A stretch of DNA of 64,000 nt from Pholis gunnellus (taxonomy: Eukaryota > Chordata > Actinopteri > Perciformes > Pholidae), in NCBI GenBank assembly GCA_910591455.2, contig OU342807.1, forward strand, positions 14,872,594 to 14,936,593. The letters run 5' to 3'. Made by a program: the position numbers and the translations under genes. The notes beneath the pieces were generated by a model. It saw nothing but the letters and a program-made list of their open reading frames with translations, was not told where the DNA came from and searched no databases. Shown here one piece after another: positions 1-11,534 of the stretch; the first letter of the stretch is position 1, and every line of letters starts with the position of its first letter.

Positions 1-359
1 TTAGGCCACGTGAGGGGAGTCAGTCACAGGGTTTAGCAGACGACAGCCACCTACAGCGTTGCTTAAAGCCGTTGGAACTATGTTGTCTCTTGCCAAGATG
101 TCACACAAGGTGCAATTTGCTCTCAGTAAAAACAATATTTGAATGTGTGTGACTGGAAGTGTAATGTTAAGATTACATGAACATAGATCCTTTGTGATTT
201 AATAACGTTTTGCCATCCCACCTGCAAAACACGATTCTCAGATTTTAATTTAATTTTTCAAAACAATGTAAATGAAAATGAAAAAAATAATTTAAAGCTT
301 TGAACTAAATGCTAACATTCATATTTTCACATGCTGGCAATAACAGTGCTATTGTTTAG

Positions 360-650
360 AAATTATATTGTGTACCATGTACACCATGTTAGCATGCTGA
401 CATTTGCTAATTAGCACTGAACACAAAGTTAAGCTGAGGCTAATGAGAGTGTCATTAGCTTTGCAGGTATTTGGTCATAAAGCTAAGTGTTCAACGACAT
501 AAACGTTTGATCTGATGATGGCACAATATGAAAAGTTCAGGGTTCATCGGAATTATAACAGTTCTTCCATAGGGGGCAATTCATATCTGTGTCACATTTG
601 ATTGCAATCAAATGGCAATTCGTCCAATAGTTGTCAAGAATATCTACTAA
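360..650 (+). repeat. Dispersed teleost repeat (tgttagcatgctaac type)
   Basis: The stretch around 385-470 (motifs tgttagcatgctgaca, gctaattagcactgaaca, gcaggtatttggtcataaa) and the later gatgatggcacaatatgaaaa block match, from memory, a very common dispersed repeat of percomorph fish. Its class is not known to me. The copy is diverged and has no coding capacity. Related blocks appear in the opposite orientation at 32,180-32,400 and, less clearly, at 55,140-55,350. Boundaries are approximate. Confidence 0.5.
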
Positions 651-879
651 AAATAAAAATTCTGCCATACTGTGGCGCTGGAGGAGAGGTCACGGAATCA
701 CCAAGGTCCGTGTGAGTCATGCTCTATATAGACAATGCACGTGTACAACATTTTTTGGCAATGCAACAGTTGTTGAGATGTGTCAGCAACCTATTGCACA
801 TGCTGGTCCCATGGCTAAAAATGGGATAAATTCTGTGACATTTCTAGTGAAACTACTGACATCTGGCCTTCTTTTGTCC

Positions 880-896
880 TTTTTTTTTTTTTTTTT
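880..896. repeat. Poly-T run
   Basis: A homopolymer of about 17 T. No adjacent retroelement body was recognised, so it may be a plain mononucleotide repeat or the tail of an unrecognised minus-strand retrocopy. Confidence 0.8.
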
Positions 897-1341
897 AACC
901 AGTCCTCATTACTGGCAGAATCTGAAAGCCATATTCACAGTATTCATAGCAGCATAATTACAGTGTCACATGCGCAGTGGCCATTTGTGAGCCTACTGTA
1001 CAAATACAACAAAGACCTCGGTTTCTACAACTAAGCCACAGTGATTCATGAATCATTCATCAGGGCTCACTGCTGCGTGTATATGCAGGCAGAGGAAGCT
1101 GTTGCCTTTTATGTAAAGGACATCACTTTGCCACTGGCGCTAGTGTCTCTACAATAGCAAATGTGTTTGTTTTTCTTCTGTTGAATTTAATCATGGATCA
1201 TGACACAATGCCATATTTATGTCTCAAACTGAGTACACTGTGTGTGCAGAGGAACAGTACTACCATGCAATGTGTATGTTTTTAGACTTTAAGTGTGTCT
1301 TTGTCTAAAGGAACTCTCAATTACCATGCTGGACTACTTAA

Positions 1342-1345
<4 letters not shown>

Positions 1346-1374
<29 letters not shown>
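1346..1374. repeat. (CA)n microsatellite
   Basis: About 14 uninterrupted CA units, directly beside a minus-strand LINE fragment. Confidence 0.95.
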
Positions 1375-1376
<2 letters not shown>

Positions 1377-1399
1377 TGTTGCTGTTAAGGTATGTTGAT

Positions 1400-1560
1400 T
1401 GAGTAATGTCAATATGTACACTTGGCTTCCTGTTTGTTAGATATGATTTCATCCCTTTAATGGAATCATTGGGGAAATTAAAATAAGGTACTTTTGACAG
1501 GAGTACTTTCTGGTCCAATGTATCAAAAGCCATCTTTAAATCAAGAAGAACTGCACCTAT
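1400..1560 (-). pseudogene. LINE reverse-transcriptase fragment
   Basis: Read on the minus strand, this piece encodes DLKMAFDTLDQKVLLSKV followed by a segment with MKSYLTNRK. This is the region of non-LTR retrotransposon RT around the first catalytic aspartate (consensus roughly LDLSKAFDTVDH.ILL) and the downstream KSYL.NR motif. Only about 50 codons are recognisable. There is no start or YADD box, and the reading frame runs out into the CA repeat. Sequence to the right (to about 1,690) may be more of the same element in other frames. It is a dead L2/CR1-type fragment; the exact clade is unresolved. Confidence 0.6.
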
Positions 1561-1734
1561 TTCACCACCTGCATCTCATTTTGATTTAACATTTTCACAA
1601 AAATTTCAGTTGGCTGTTTCTCTGGTTGGTGTGAAATCCAAAATTGCGTTGCCGCTCCTGAATCAGATATTTCTGTTACTCTAAACATTGGTTTCATATT
1701 ATTGATTGGGGTAGTAATATTAAGTAGAATTTAG

Positions 1735-2000
1735 CCTAATTATTAAGTATATAAAGTAGTTACATTTAGCTCCACCTCTAATAGCTGCAGAACGCATTAA
1801 TGCATCAATACATACTGTATCAAATGATATTTAGGTTATTGGAGCAATATATTATTCTGAAATTGTCCATTCTCCTGTATACTTTTAGTTTTGATGCAAA
1901 CACTTTAGTACTTCTATTTAAGTAATATTTTGATTGCAAACACTTTTTACATGTATCTGTTGTATTTTTGCACTGTACTCTAGTAAATGATATATTATTT
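1735..2000 (+). mobile_element. hAT MITE fragment (GTGGTGGAA-type family)
   Basis: Contains the interior signature of a common teleost non-autonomous hAT: tataaagtagttacatttagctcc, then cattaatgcatcaata, then a run of acttttagtttt/gatgc/cacttt motifs. Both termini are missing or too degraded to see. The same family recurs at 15,615-15,830, 37,305-38,249 and 63,161-63,300. Assignment is by recall plus agreement with the more complete 37.3-kb copy. Confidence 0.45.
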
Positions 2001-4014
2001 ATATATATATATTATTTAGTTGATGCAGAAGTTGCAGACAAAACTAAAACTTGTCATAAGCTGCAGCTGGCGGTGAAAAACCTTTTTAATTTTACTTCTC
2101 TGTTTAAAAAATAAAAGTCTGATAGTTAGTTTGAGATCAATATAGGCTTCTTCTTTAGTTAGGCCCATTTATTACCTTGAGTTTGATGTTCAGTGGTCCA
2201 GGTATGTCAGATTTATACAGGCTTATTATTTAGGTATTTGCTTCTTTGAGTTTGACTTTTAGGGGCAACACTTTATTTATTTAGGTATTACTACTTTGAC
2301 TTAAAACTTCAGTTTAACAATTATCCATTTGTTACGGGTCGCTAACAGAGTCAGAGAGTCATTGATTTCCTTTTTTTTGCGGGGGAGGGGGATGTGCTGA
2401 TAAATCGCCCTTTGCCTTTTTCCTGCTCGAAACTGTTTTTATATCGGTCTTTAGGAATCTATCGTCTGTCGACCTTTAATTGGTCTCTGCTTTAAAATTA
2501 TAGTATTGTTTGGGCAAGTAGGGTTGCAACTTACACATTCTCATTTGAGACATTGCTGGTGTCAAATATTGAATATTTTTAACCAACCAAAAACCAATTA
2601 CCATTTATAACATTTTGATAAAATAGTCCACGTTATATTTAAGTTATTGGATCATCTTTTTTTTTTTTACACCAATTGCATCAGCTTGCTTGTAGGAATT
2701 TTCTGCATTTTACCTGTCTGGTAAAAAGTGGCTTTTGTAATTTAATGGGTAGCTCCATTTTCTTTCCCAGGGAGAGGAAACGGTAATGTTTCCAACTAAA
2801 GTGTAAATGATCACCTCTGCTTCTAATGAGCCCCTATGCACTCTCCTCCTGAATTTGTACCAGCAAATTGAACCGCTTGATAAAAAAAGTATGGCAAGTG
2901 AGAAAGTGTTTCTTTTTTTGTAGGGTGCTCTTCCTGCGATCCTTTCCCTTTTTCAGGTGTCCGGAATATCCTGCCGATGATATGTAATTCAGGAAGTGTT
3001 ATGACTCACTGTCAGCCCTGAGGGTGAGGCTATTATGGGTTCCAAGTGAAAAAGTGCTCTCACTCAGTTCTGTCCCTCAACAATATGTATGATACCCATA
3101 GTAAGCATTTTCATTTTTGGAGTAGAAGTAGAGTGATATTGCCCAGAGAGCCTTACAACTTCAAATAGGCTGTGTTGTTCGGAAGTCCTCTGCATATCGA
3201 GCTTTTCCACAGGTAAAAGTGTTGAGATCTATCAAAACAAAGCTGACAGACGCAATCCTAATGCTGATTTAGCTTTTTTTTCTGTGTCTGTTCAAATGAC
3301 AGCTCGTTTACCACGTAAAGCAATGTCCTTACCCAAACTCAAATCACCATATAATCTCCCAACAGTACACAACCTTAACTGCCCACATACGTCTGTTATT
3401 CCTCTCACGCTTCTCCGTCTGGGAGATTAAAGACCCAAATGTATCCCCGTTGCAATATTGATCCTATCGATCATGCCTCAGAGTACAACACAACCAATAC
3501 AAAAAAACGGAGAAAGAATTCCAAAAAGCCTTTCGACTAACTTTATTTGCAGGGTAAACTATTCTGGTCCATTTGTCAGGATCAAGTTGAAAGACAAAAG
3601 AAAGCACCAGGGACATCTATAAAGGGACTTAACAGTTTCCTTTGAGGTTTCTATAAACCATAAAGCATGCATCTGAATCTTCTTATGTCTGCAGTGAGTG
3701 GCGGATTCGTGCACCATCAGTCAAAATAATGAATCTGTATTAAATCCAGATGTTACTCTTTCTGACATCCATTGTTGAAAATACACTTTCCTCGGTCTCT
3801 ATAACAAAGGAGCAGGGTGAGGAAACTAAAAAAACAGAAATAATGAAGAAATAATATTAACGGGGCCTAAAAATGAGACATGTAAGGGTATATAGATTAT
3901 TGTCAGAATAGAATACAAGATCACAACTCTCCGCATCAGATGATCCACCCTATTACTAGTTGATCTGCTCATCTTTTGTATCGTCTTGCACCTCCTGGAC
4001 CTTGACTCAAATTG
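2001..4014. other. Unassigned non-coding DNA
   Basis: AT-rich sequence with short poly-T runs near 2,660 and 2,910. No convincing coding exon, RNA gene or element terminus was seen. It ends at the target site of the large hAT insertion; the last 8 bases (4,015 onward) are the target duplication. Confidence 0.6.
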
Positions 4015-4022
4015 GCTATTAG
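4015..4022. repeat. Left 8-bp target-site duplication of the large hAT
   Basis: The octamer gctattag sits directly before the CAGAGATGGGC terminus and is repeated exactly at 18,745-18,752, directly after the inverted terminus. Eight-base duplications are diagnostic of hAT transposition. Confidence 0.85.
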
Positions 4023-4170
4023 CAGAGATGGGCAAAAATACATCAAAATGTATTTTGATACAAAATACAAAATACCCCCAAATAAATGTATTACAACAAA
4101 ATACAAAATACAAAATACTGGTGCCAGAAAATGTAACAAAATACATGTATTTTGTATTTAAAATATAGGA
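4023..4170. repeat. Left terminal/subterminal region of the large hAT
   Basis: TIR CAGAGATGGGCA followed by repeated acaaaatac, tgtattttg and tacaaaatac motifs in both orientations. This matches the motif content of the right end at 18,540-18,744. Confidence 0.75.
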
Positions 4171-4367
4171 AATACTTTTTTCTGGATTTTCTGTTTTCTC
4201 ACAATTTGGTATAGCAGAGCATTCAGGTTTGGGCTATAATGTACACAAAGCTCTGGTGAACCGCACAAAAAGGAAGAACAGTCACGGAATGTCAGTGTAA
4301 CTAAGCAAAGCTATTACAAGACAACAACTTGATTGATTATGTATATATATATTTGTATTAATGGGAC

Positions 4368-4886
4368 TTAACAGCCCATAAACTTTGGCGTTGTATCAAC
4401 AAGAAAATATTCATCACATATGACATACAAGCTCCCAATCTCCCTCTTCTTAAATGATTCTGGCAGTCCCTTCAAAATCATTGCTACTAACAGCCCGTCA
4501 CTCAATGTCTCACCTGCGTTTCTCAATGCTGTGATGGCGGTCTCTGCGCGTATAACATACTCCGTCACACTCTCACTGCTCGACTTTTGAAGCAAAGTCA
4601 GTTCTGTATACACACTAATTACGTGTGGCTTCCCTTTGCCAGCATAATAGTCTCTCAGAATCGTCAGTACTTTCCGCCCATCGTCTGCCGCTTCTCTCAT
4701 TACTAGCGACAAACTTTTATCATCCAGAAACTGGATTAGCTCTGCGTATGCTTTGGCATTTTTCGTCTCGTAGGCTGCCGGTTCTTCATCCTTGGTGGGC
4801 TCATTTAAAATAGTATCCTTTAGCCCTTGCAACCGAAGATGGCCCAAAAATTTCGTCTCCCACAGTTCATAATTTCGCCTACTCAT
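4368..4886 (-). pseudogene. Ty1/copia-type Gag (N-terminal part)
   Basis: A 172-codon open frame starting MSRRNYELWETKFLGHLR. This matches the copia-type Gag fold (UBN2/Retrotran_gag_2 domain): an aromatic W..FL.HL opening, a central LDDKSLSLVMREAADD helix, AYYAGKG-like RDYYAGKG, then TELTLLQKSSSESVTEYV and the typical ILKGLPESF near residue 140. In intact elements Gag packages retrotransposon RNA and ends in a CCHC zinc knuckle. Here the frame stops after about 172 codons with no knuckle, and the last ~25 residues look unrelated, so a frameshift or junction is likely near 4,440. The ATG is ~115 bp downstream of the primer-binding site, a normal leader length. It is a relic, not a host gene. 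Confidence 0.7.
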
Positions 4887-5001
4887 GGTGCTAGCATAGT
4901 ATGCGAACTCTCACTGGACACGCGGTACGTTGCGACTTTTCTCTCGGTGGTACTTCGCTGGATAATTTTCTCTGGGTGACCCTGGGTAGCTCTGGATAAC
5001 T

Positions 5002-5015
5002 CTGGGCCCATAACC
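5002..5015 (-). other. Primer-binding site, half-tRNA iMet type
   Basis: On the minus strand the 14-mer GGTTATGGGCCCAG follows the LTR's terminal CTAACA without a gap. It is complementary to the anticodon stem-loop of initiator-Met tRNA (CUGGGCCCAUAACC). Copia elements prime from a cleaved initiator tRNA in this way, which supports the Ty1/copia call independently of Gag. Confidence 0.8.
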
Positions 5016-5269
5016 TGTTAGCAGATGTAGATTGTACAGCGATGCTGGCGTGTATACCCAGTGCTAACCCGAATGTAATTACGGAGGAATAAAACAACGT
5101 GGGGCATCACTTCTGTTCAGTGGAACTCTTTTTTCAAAGTAAAACTTTATTGACACGTCACCTTCAGCACCTCTTATTGGCTGTTCTCTTTGTCCATCAC
5201 ACAGTATCTGAATTAACTCTATAAAGCCTGCATATGACAATACAAATAGATAACATATAATTGAGAACA
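5016..5269 (-). repeat. Copia-type 5' LTR
   Basis: About 254 bp. On the minus strand it starts TGTTCTC and ends GCTAACA, the short TGT...ACA inverted ends of an LTR. It holds a TATA-like TTTATAGA (near 5,220) and a poly(A) signal AATAAAG (near 5,147). The distal boundary (5,269) is chosen from the terminal ACA; no flanking 5-bp duplication could be checked because the other LTR is missing. Confidence 0.65.
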
Positions 5270-5308
5270 CATTTCTACGTGCAATGCCTACCCTGTGAAC
5301 ATTGGTTC

Positions 5309-6270
5309 CAGTGGCGGCTGGTCAATAGGGGGCCATGGGGCCTGACCCCACCTTGAGCCCCAAAAAAAAAGAAGAAAAGAAAATCCTGTGTTTTTATTTT
5401 GAAGGGGATTTTGTATGCAGCCTGTCTGCTCATCATCTCCGCTTGTGTGCACGGCTCAAAACGCGCAGCTAGTGGGGCTGGCCCCACCGAGGCGGGTCTA
5501 TGAAGCAGTTTAGCCAATTGCTGATTAAAGATAGAAATGAGTGACATACAATTTACCCAATCAGCGTCCTCAAATAGATTCAGAGTGGGGCCAAAATGAT
5601 TTGGCCCCAAGCTGCGCGTTCTCGTCAGGAGAAGTCTCCACAGGCGAGCGCGAGCGCTACTCCCCCAAGACCCGTTTGAGAGGAGAAGTTTTAGGAGAAA
5701 CTACAGGCCAAAGAGCTGACCCCAGATAAGCCTGACCTCACAATCAGACAGCAGACTAGCGGGAAAAGGAAGCAGTACATGAAGCTTCTCTACTAGCTGT
5801 ACCAGACAGGTTTGGCTAGCTGGATGCAGTCATGCTAATAACTTAAAACAACGGGAACAGATCCAGCACGGACAGTTACGGGAGTGCGGGATGAGGAGGT
5901 AAGGAAACATGAGAACACCAGGGCACACATGAGAACTCTGTCAAGCTACATATTAGGCAAAGTGAACATCTTTTCTACTACATAGTTATCCTCAGTCTCA
6001 TCTGCTTAACTTGGTCATGGAGGCATCAATATTTAATTGAGATGGTAAATTAACAGTGAAAACTCATCATAGCTTATATCTATATATGCATTTTATATTA
6101 ATATATATATATTGAATTGCCTGTGAGGGTGACAAAAATAAGATGTTATTTACTGCTTTTTTTCGTGTTGGAATAAATGTTAAATATTTAACTGCAAAGT
6201 AGTAATGCGTGTTTGATACCTTAATTTGTTTGCATTAAACCATACTGGGATTTTCCACCAGCCGCCACTG
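5309..6270. mobile_element. Non-autonomous hAT-like element with CAGTGGCGGCTGGT ends
   Basis: Perfect 14-bp inverted termini: CAGTGGCGGCTGGT at 5,309 and its complement ending at 6,270. The interior has no transposase frame. The left third is GC-rich with repeated ggggcc/ggcccc words, and the right third is AT-rich. CAG...CTG ends suggest hAT. However, the flanking octamers (attggttc / atgtcaca) do not match, so the target duplication is lost or the superfamily call is wrong. Its last ~150 bp, without the terminal repeat, recur at 12,220-12,369. Confidence 0.6.
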
Positions 6271-6509
6271 ATGTCACAGTTCCGTTGTTCTCATACTGCA
6301 CACTCACTAAGATAGCAAGCCTGCAGTTTAAGTACTTCAGAGATCCTACAGCATCGTCCTCCTTTACTGGGACCCCAAAAAGAGGAATTTTAGGAAGCTT
6401 TCAATTAAAAATGAATATTTATACTAAGATGAGAGTCCACAATACCTTTTACATTTTAAATATTAAGCAGAGCATCCTTTGTCGCATAATAATATGGACC
6501 AAGTCAAAG

Positions 6510-6830
6510 AAAAGTCATATTACAGTATGTCTAAAAAGTTTAAGTATTGTATATTGAAAAAAGTCATATAAAGTATGTCCAAAACGTTTTTGCCAAATCC
6601 ATGCAGCATAGCTAAATTGCAGCTAGCTGGCTAACCTTAGCTTGCTTGCTCGCTAACGTTGTAGCTAGAAAAATATGAATTACTTCACAAGCTAAAAAAG
6701 TCATAGTTTAGCTTTAGCATGTCGAATAAAGTAATAAATAAGTCACAGTATAGCATATTGAATAAAGTCATAGTAGGCCTATATTATGTCAAAAAAAGTC
6801 ATAGTAGTAAAATGTAAATTGGGTAATAGA
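6510..6830. repeat. Degenerate minisatellite (aaaagtcata...gtatgtc)
   Basis: Repeated, imperfect units built on aaaaaagtcatag and agtatgtc(g/c) with a spacing of roughly 20-50 bp. This is a known style of low-complexity array in fish genomes. It is interrupted by gctagc-rich sequence near 6,610-6,670. Confidence 0.5.
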
Positions 6831-7394
6831 AAGACTTATTATTATTATTTGTCTTAATAACTATTAACCACCAAATACTTCAGTTCAAAACAGTTTTAAG
6901 GTCTTAAATCCATCAACTGACTAATTCCCAAACTCAGGAGCAGGTGAGATTGGATGTTGCTATAGTTACCATCAAGTACACGGGATGCAATATATTAGCA
7001 TTTGAATATGAATTTGCAAACATAGACAGCTTAACAATGTTAAAAGGAGAATTTGTTGAGTTACTTGCAACAGCTTAAACTGTTGTTCTGACTTGTGACT
7101 CTGCAAAGCAATAGACACATTTTATTTGTAATATACAGTGTTATTTCATTACTGCTAACTGGTCATAATGTGTGGAGTTTTGTGAAAACTGTGCCATGGA
7201 AAACATAGTGAACGCTGGACTAGCAAATAGTGAATTCATAAAAGAAGACATTATCTGCCCTTGAGAATAGAATAGAATGCTGGATGGAACACGCACTGTT
7301 CTCTGACTCGAATAAATTAGAATGTTGACGTGTCATCTTATGTATGAAGCCAGGTTAATATGCAAATTAAACTCAGTATCTTCCAAAACTTTAC
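6831..7394. other. Unassigned spacer before the tandem array
   Basis: AT-rich sequence without a recognisable gene or element end. Homology to the 838-bp unit begins abruptly at agaggacag (7,395). Confidence 0.5.
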
Positions 7395-8039
7395 AGAGGA
7401 CAGCCGGACAGCTCTGAGGCTCTGAGGTAGGCCGCAGCATATTTTCAGAACTTCCCCCAGGTAGTAGCTGGCTTCTCGGAGCCAATGCTGACGGTGAGTG
7501 TTTGAACTGGGGGGAAGACTCAGTCGCGCTCTTGAGTCCTGCCAATGATAGGTCACTGTGTGGCTTACTTCGCTGGGTGGGGCAAGCCGCAGGCTGCCGT
7601 CAGCAGAGTGTAAAGATGGTCGGCCAGTTTTCAGTGCTACCTGGGGGCAGGAAGTCTTTGTGCCAGTCTGCCTCAGAGCTCACTTCAAGCTTCCCGTGGG
7701 TCTGATGTAGGATGCTGTGGTAAGATTCTTGCACCAAACTCCTGTCGTGTAAACCAGTAGCATATCTGACCTGTAACTTTGGATTCAGAATAGACTTTGA
7801 CTGCTACCACTTTTTGTTATTTGGCTCAGGATGTTTGGTGCCACCAGACTGATTTTAGGATTACCAAATCCCTCCTTGAATATCAAATTGTTCACATTGA
7901 TTATTAACTTAGTAGAATAAAAAAGAGCTTAGCTTACAGGAGAGAAAGGGAAATGTAGACATCTTTATTTAAAAAATATAGTGAAATTAAATGTATTATA
8001 GTCGTCATTAAATACATATGAAATTCAAGCTCTGCATTT

Positions 8040-8182
8040 AACCAATCCCTAGCATATTGGGAGCAGTGGGCTGGGTTTAGTGTCTTGCTCAGGTATACTT
8101 CGGCACAGGACATGTAGCAGCCAAGGATGAAACCGCCGCCCTCGCGGTTACCGGACGACCCCCTCTACCCAATGAGCCACGG
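8040..8182 (-). mobile_element. tRNA-derived SINE, copy 1 in the tandem array
   Basis: On the minus strand the 5' end is tRNA-like: an A box GTGGCTCATTGGGTAGAG (8,163-8,180) and a B box GGTTTCATCC (8,125-8,134), the internal RNA polymerase III promoter. A conserved body follows (motifs TGAGCAAGACACTAAACCC and CACTGCTCCCAATATG). This head and body resemble a widespread teleost SINE. The A-to-B spacing and mismatched stems show it is not a functional tRNA gene. Both ends are approximate. Confidence 0.7.
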
Positions 8183-8877
8183 TATTTATAATCACACAGT
8201 TGTAGAAATGTTGTATAGTATGGAAAAAAAACAACTCCATAGAGGACAGCTGGATAGCTCTGAGGTAGGCCGCAGCATATTTTCAGAACTTCCCCCAGGT
8301 AGTAGCTGGCTTCTCGGAGCCAATGCTGACGGTGAGTGTTTGAACTGGGGGGAAGACTCAGTCGCGCTCTTGAGTCCTGCCAATGATAGGTCACTGTGTG
8401 GCTTACTTCGCTGGGTGGGGCAAGCCGCAGGCTGCCGTCAGCAGAGTGTAAAGATGGTCGGCCAGTTTTCAGTGCTACCTGGGGGCAGGAAGTCTTTGTG
8501 CCAGTCTGCCTCAGAGCTCACTTCAAGCTTCCCGTGGGTCTGATGTAGGATGCTGTGGTAAGATACTTGCACCAAACTCCTGTCGTGTAAACCAGTAGCA
8601 TATCTGACCTGTAACTTTGGATTCAGAATAGACTTTGACTGCTACCACTTTTTGTTATTTGGCTCAGGATGTTTGGTGCCACCAGACTGATTTTAGGATT
8701 ACCAAATCCCTCCTTGAATATCAAATTGTTCACATTGATTATTAACTTAGTAGAATAAAAAAGAGCTTAGCTTACAGGAGAGAAAGGGAAATGTAGACAT
8801 CTTTATTTAAAAAATATAGTGAAATTAAATGTATTATAGTCGTCATTATATACATATGAAATTCAAGCTCTGCATTT

Positions 8878-9020
8878 AACCAATCCCTAGCATATTGGGA
8901 GCAGTGGGCTGGGTTTAGTGTCTTGCTCAGGTATACTTCGGCACAGGACATGTAGCAGCCAAGGATGAAACCGCCGCCCTCGCGGTTACCGGACGACCCC
9001 CTCTACCCAATGAGCCACGG
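8878..9020 (-). mobile_element. tRNA-derived SINE, copy 2 in the tandem array
   Basis: Same insertion as copy 1, amplified with the 838-bp unit; A and B boxes are conserved at +838. Confidence 0.7.
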
Positions 9021-9715
9021 TATTTATAATCACACAGTTGTAGAAATGTTGTATAGTATGGAAAAAAAACAACTCCATAGAGGACAGCTGGATAGCTCTG
9101 AGGTAGGCTGCAGCATATTTTCAGAACTGCCCCCAGGTAGTAGCTGGCTTCTCGGAGCCAATGCTGACGGTGAGTGTTTGAACTGGGGGGAAGACTCAGT
9201 CGCGCTCTTGAGTCCTGCCAATGATAGGTCACTGTGTGGCTTACTTCGCTGGGTGGGGCAAGCCGCAGGCTGCCGTCAGCAGAGTGTAAAGATGGTCGGC
9301 CAGTTTTCAGTGCTACCTGGGGGCAGGAAGTCTTTGTGCCAGTCTGCCTCAGAGCTCACTTCAAGCTTCCCGTGGGTCTGATGTAGGATGCTGTGGTAAG
9401 ATACTTGCACCAAACTCCTGTCGTGTAAACCAGTAGCATATCTGACCTGTAACTTTGGATTCAGAATAGACTTTGACTGCTACCACTTTTTGTTATTTGG
9501 CTCAGGATGTTTGGTGCCACCAGACTGATTTTAGGATTACCAAATCCCTCCTTGAATATCAAATTGTTCACATTGATTATTAACTTAGTAGAATAAAAAA
9601 GAGCTTAGCTTACAGGAGAGAAAGGGAAATGTAGACATCTGTATTTAAAAAATATAGTGAAATTAAATGTATTATAGTCGTCATTATATACATATGAAGT
9701 TCAAGCTCTGCATTT

Positions 9716-9858
9716 AACCAATCCCTAGCATATTGGGAGCAGTGGGCTGGGTTTAGTGTCTTGCTCAGGTATACTTCGGCACAGGACATGTAGCAGCCAA
9801 GGATGAAACCGCCGCCCTCGCGGTTACCGGACGACCCCCTCTACCCAATGAGCCACGG
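9716..9858 (-). mobile_element. tRNA-derived SINE, copy 3 in the tandem array
   Basis: Amplified with the unit; A and B boxes intact. From this copy on, the neighbouring sequence reads gaagttc instead of gaaattc, a copy-specific variant useful for ordering duplications. Confidence 0.7.
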
Positions 9859-10553
9859 TATTTATAATCACACAGTTGTAGAAATGTTGTATAGTATGGA
9901 AAAAAAACAACTCCATAGAGGACAGCTGGATAGCTCTGAGGTAGGCTGCAGCATATTTTCAGAACTGCCCGCAGGTAGTAGCTGGCTTCTCGGAGCCAAT
10001 GCTGACGGTGAGTGTTTGAACTGGGGGGAAGACTCAGTCGCGCTCTTGAGTCCTGCCAATGATAGGTCACTGTGTGGCTTACTTCGCTGGGTGGGGCAAG
10101 CCGCAGGCTGCCGTCAGCAGAGTGTAAAGATGGTCGGCCAGTTTTCAGTGCTACCTGGGGGCAGGAAGTCTTTGTGCCAGTCTGCCTCAGAGCTCACTTC
10201 AAGCTTCCCGTGGGTCTGATGTAGGATGCTGTGGTAAGATACTTGCACCAAACTCCTGTCGTGTAAACCAGTAGCATATCTGACCTGTAACTTTGGATTC
10301 AGAATAGACTTTGACTGCTACCACTTTTTGTTATTTGGCTCAGGATGTTTGGTGCCACCAGACTGATTTTAGGATTACCAAATCCCTCCTTGAATATCAA
10401 ATTGTTCACATTGATTATTAACTTAGTAGAATAAAAAAGAGCTTAGCTTACAGGAGAGAAAGGGAAATGTAGACATCTTTATTTAAAAAATATAGTGAAA
10501 TTAAATGTATTATAGTCGTCATTATATACATATGAAGTTCAAGCTCTGCATTT

Positions 10554-10696
10554 AACCAATCCCTAGCATATTGGGAGCAGTGGGCTGGGTTTAGTGTCTT
10601 GCTCAGGTATACTTCGGCACAGGACATGTAGCAGCCAAGGATGAAACCGCCGCCCTCGCGGTTACCGGACGACCCCCTCTACCCAATGAGCCACGG
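10554..10696 (-). mobile_element. tRNA-derived SINE, copy 4 in the tandem array
   Basis: Amplified with the unit; A and B boxes intact. Confidence 0.7.
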
Positions 10697-11391
10697 TATT
10701 TATAATCACACAGTTGTAGAAATGTTGTATAGTATGGAAAAAAAACAACTCCATAGAGGACAGCTGGATAGCTCTGAGGTAGGCTGCAGCATATTTTCAG
10801 AACTTCCCCCAGGTAGTAGCTGGCTTCTCGGAGCCAATGCTGACGGTGAGTGTTTGAACTGGGGGGAAGACTCAGTCGCGCTCTTGAGTCCTGCCAATGA
10901 TAGGTCACTGTGTGGCTTACTTCGCTGGGTGGGGCAAGCCGCAGGCTGCCGTCAGCAGAGTGTAAAGATGGTCGGCCAGTTTTCAGTGCTACCTGGGGGC
11001 AGGAAGTCTTTGTGCCAGTCTGCCTCAGAGCTCACTTCAAGCTTCCCGTGGGTCTGATGTAGGATGCTGTGGTAAGATACTTGCACCAAACTCCTGTCGT
11101 GTAAACCAGTAGCATATCTGACCTGTAACTTTGGATTCAGAATAGACTTTGACTGCTACCACTTTTTGTTATTTGGCTCAGGATGTTTGGTGCCACCAGA
11201 CTGATTTTAGGATTACCAAATCCCTCCTTGAATATCAAATTGTTCACATTGATTATTAACTTAGTAGAATAAAAAAGAGCTTAGCTTACAGGAGAGAAAG
11301 GGAAATGTAGACATCTTTATTTAAAAAATATAATGAAATTAAATGTATTATAGTCGTCATTATATACATATGAAGTTCAAGCTCTGCATTT

Positions 11392-11534
11392 AACCAATCC
11401 CTAGCATATTGGGAGCAGTGGGCTGGGTTTAGTGTCTTGCTCAGGTATACTTCGGCACAGGACATGTAGCAGCCAAGGATGAAACCGCCGCCCTTGCGGT
11501 TACCGGACGACCCCCTCTACCCAATGAGCCACGG
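11392..11534 (-). mobile_element. tRNA-derived SINE, copy 5 in the tandem array
   Basis: Amplified with the unit. This copy has one private change between the boxes (cccttgcgg instead of ccctcgcgg on the plus strand). Confidence 0.7.

Larger units (their letters stand above)
4366..5269 (-). mobile_element. Truncated Ty1/copia-type LTR retrotransposon
   Basis: Read on the minus strand this shows, in order, a ~254-bp LTR (5,269 to 5,016), a primer-binding site touching the LTR, a short leader and the start of gag (4,886 to 4,368). Nothing recognisable as protease, integrase or reverse transcriptase follows, and no second LTR was found, so the 3' two-thirds are lost. The primer-binding site matches the anticodon arm of initiator-Met tRNA, the half-tRNA priming used by Drosophila copia and its relatives. 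Fish carry few copia lineages (Zeco/Olco-like). The element lies just inside the left end of the large hAT and 39 bp before another hAT-like insertion. Confidence 0.7.

Noticed and set aside
8040..8182. Functional tRNA gene on the minus strand
   Set aside because: A and B boxes are present, but the acceptor and T stems do not pair and the body continues as a SINE. Five identical copies come from the tandem unit.
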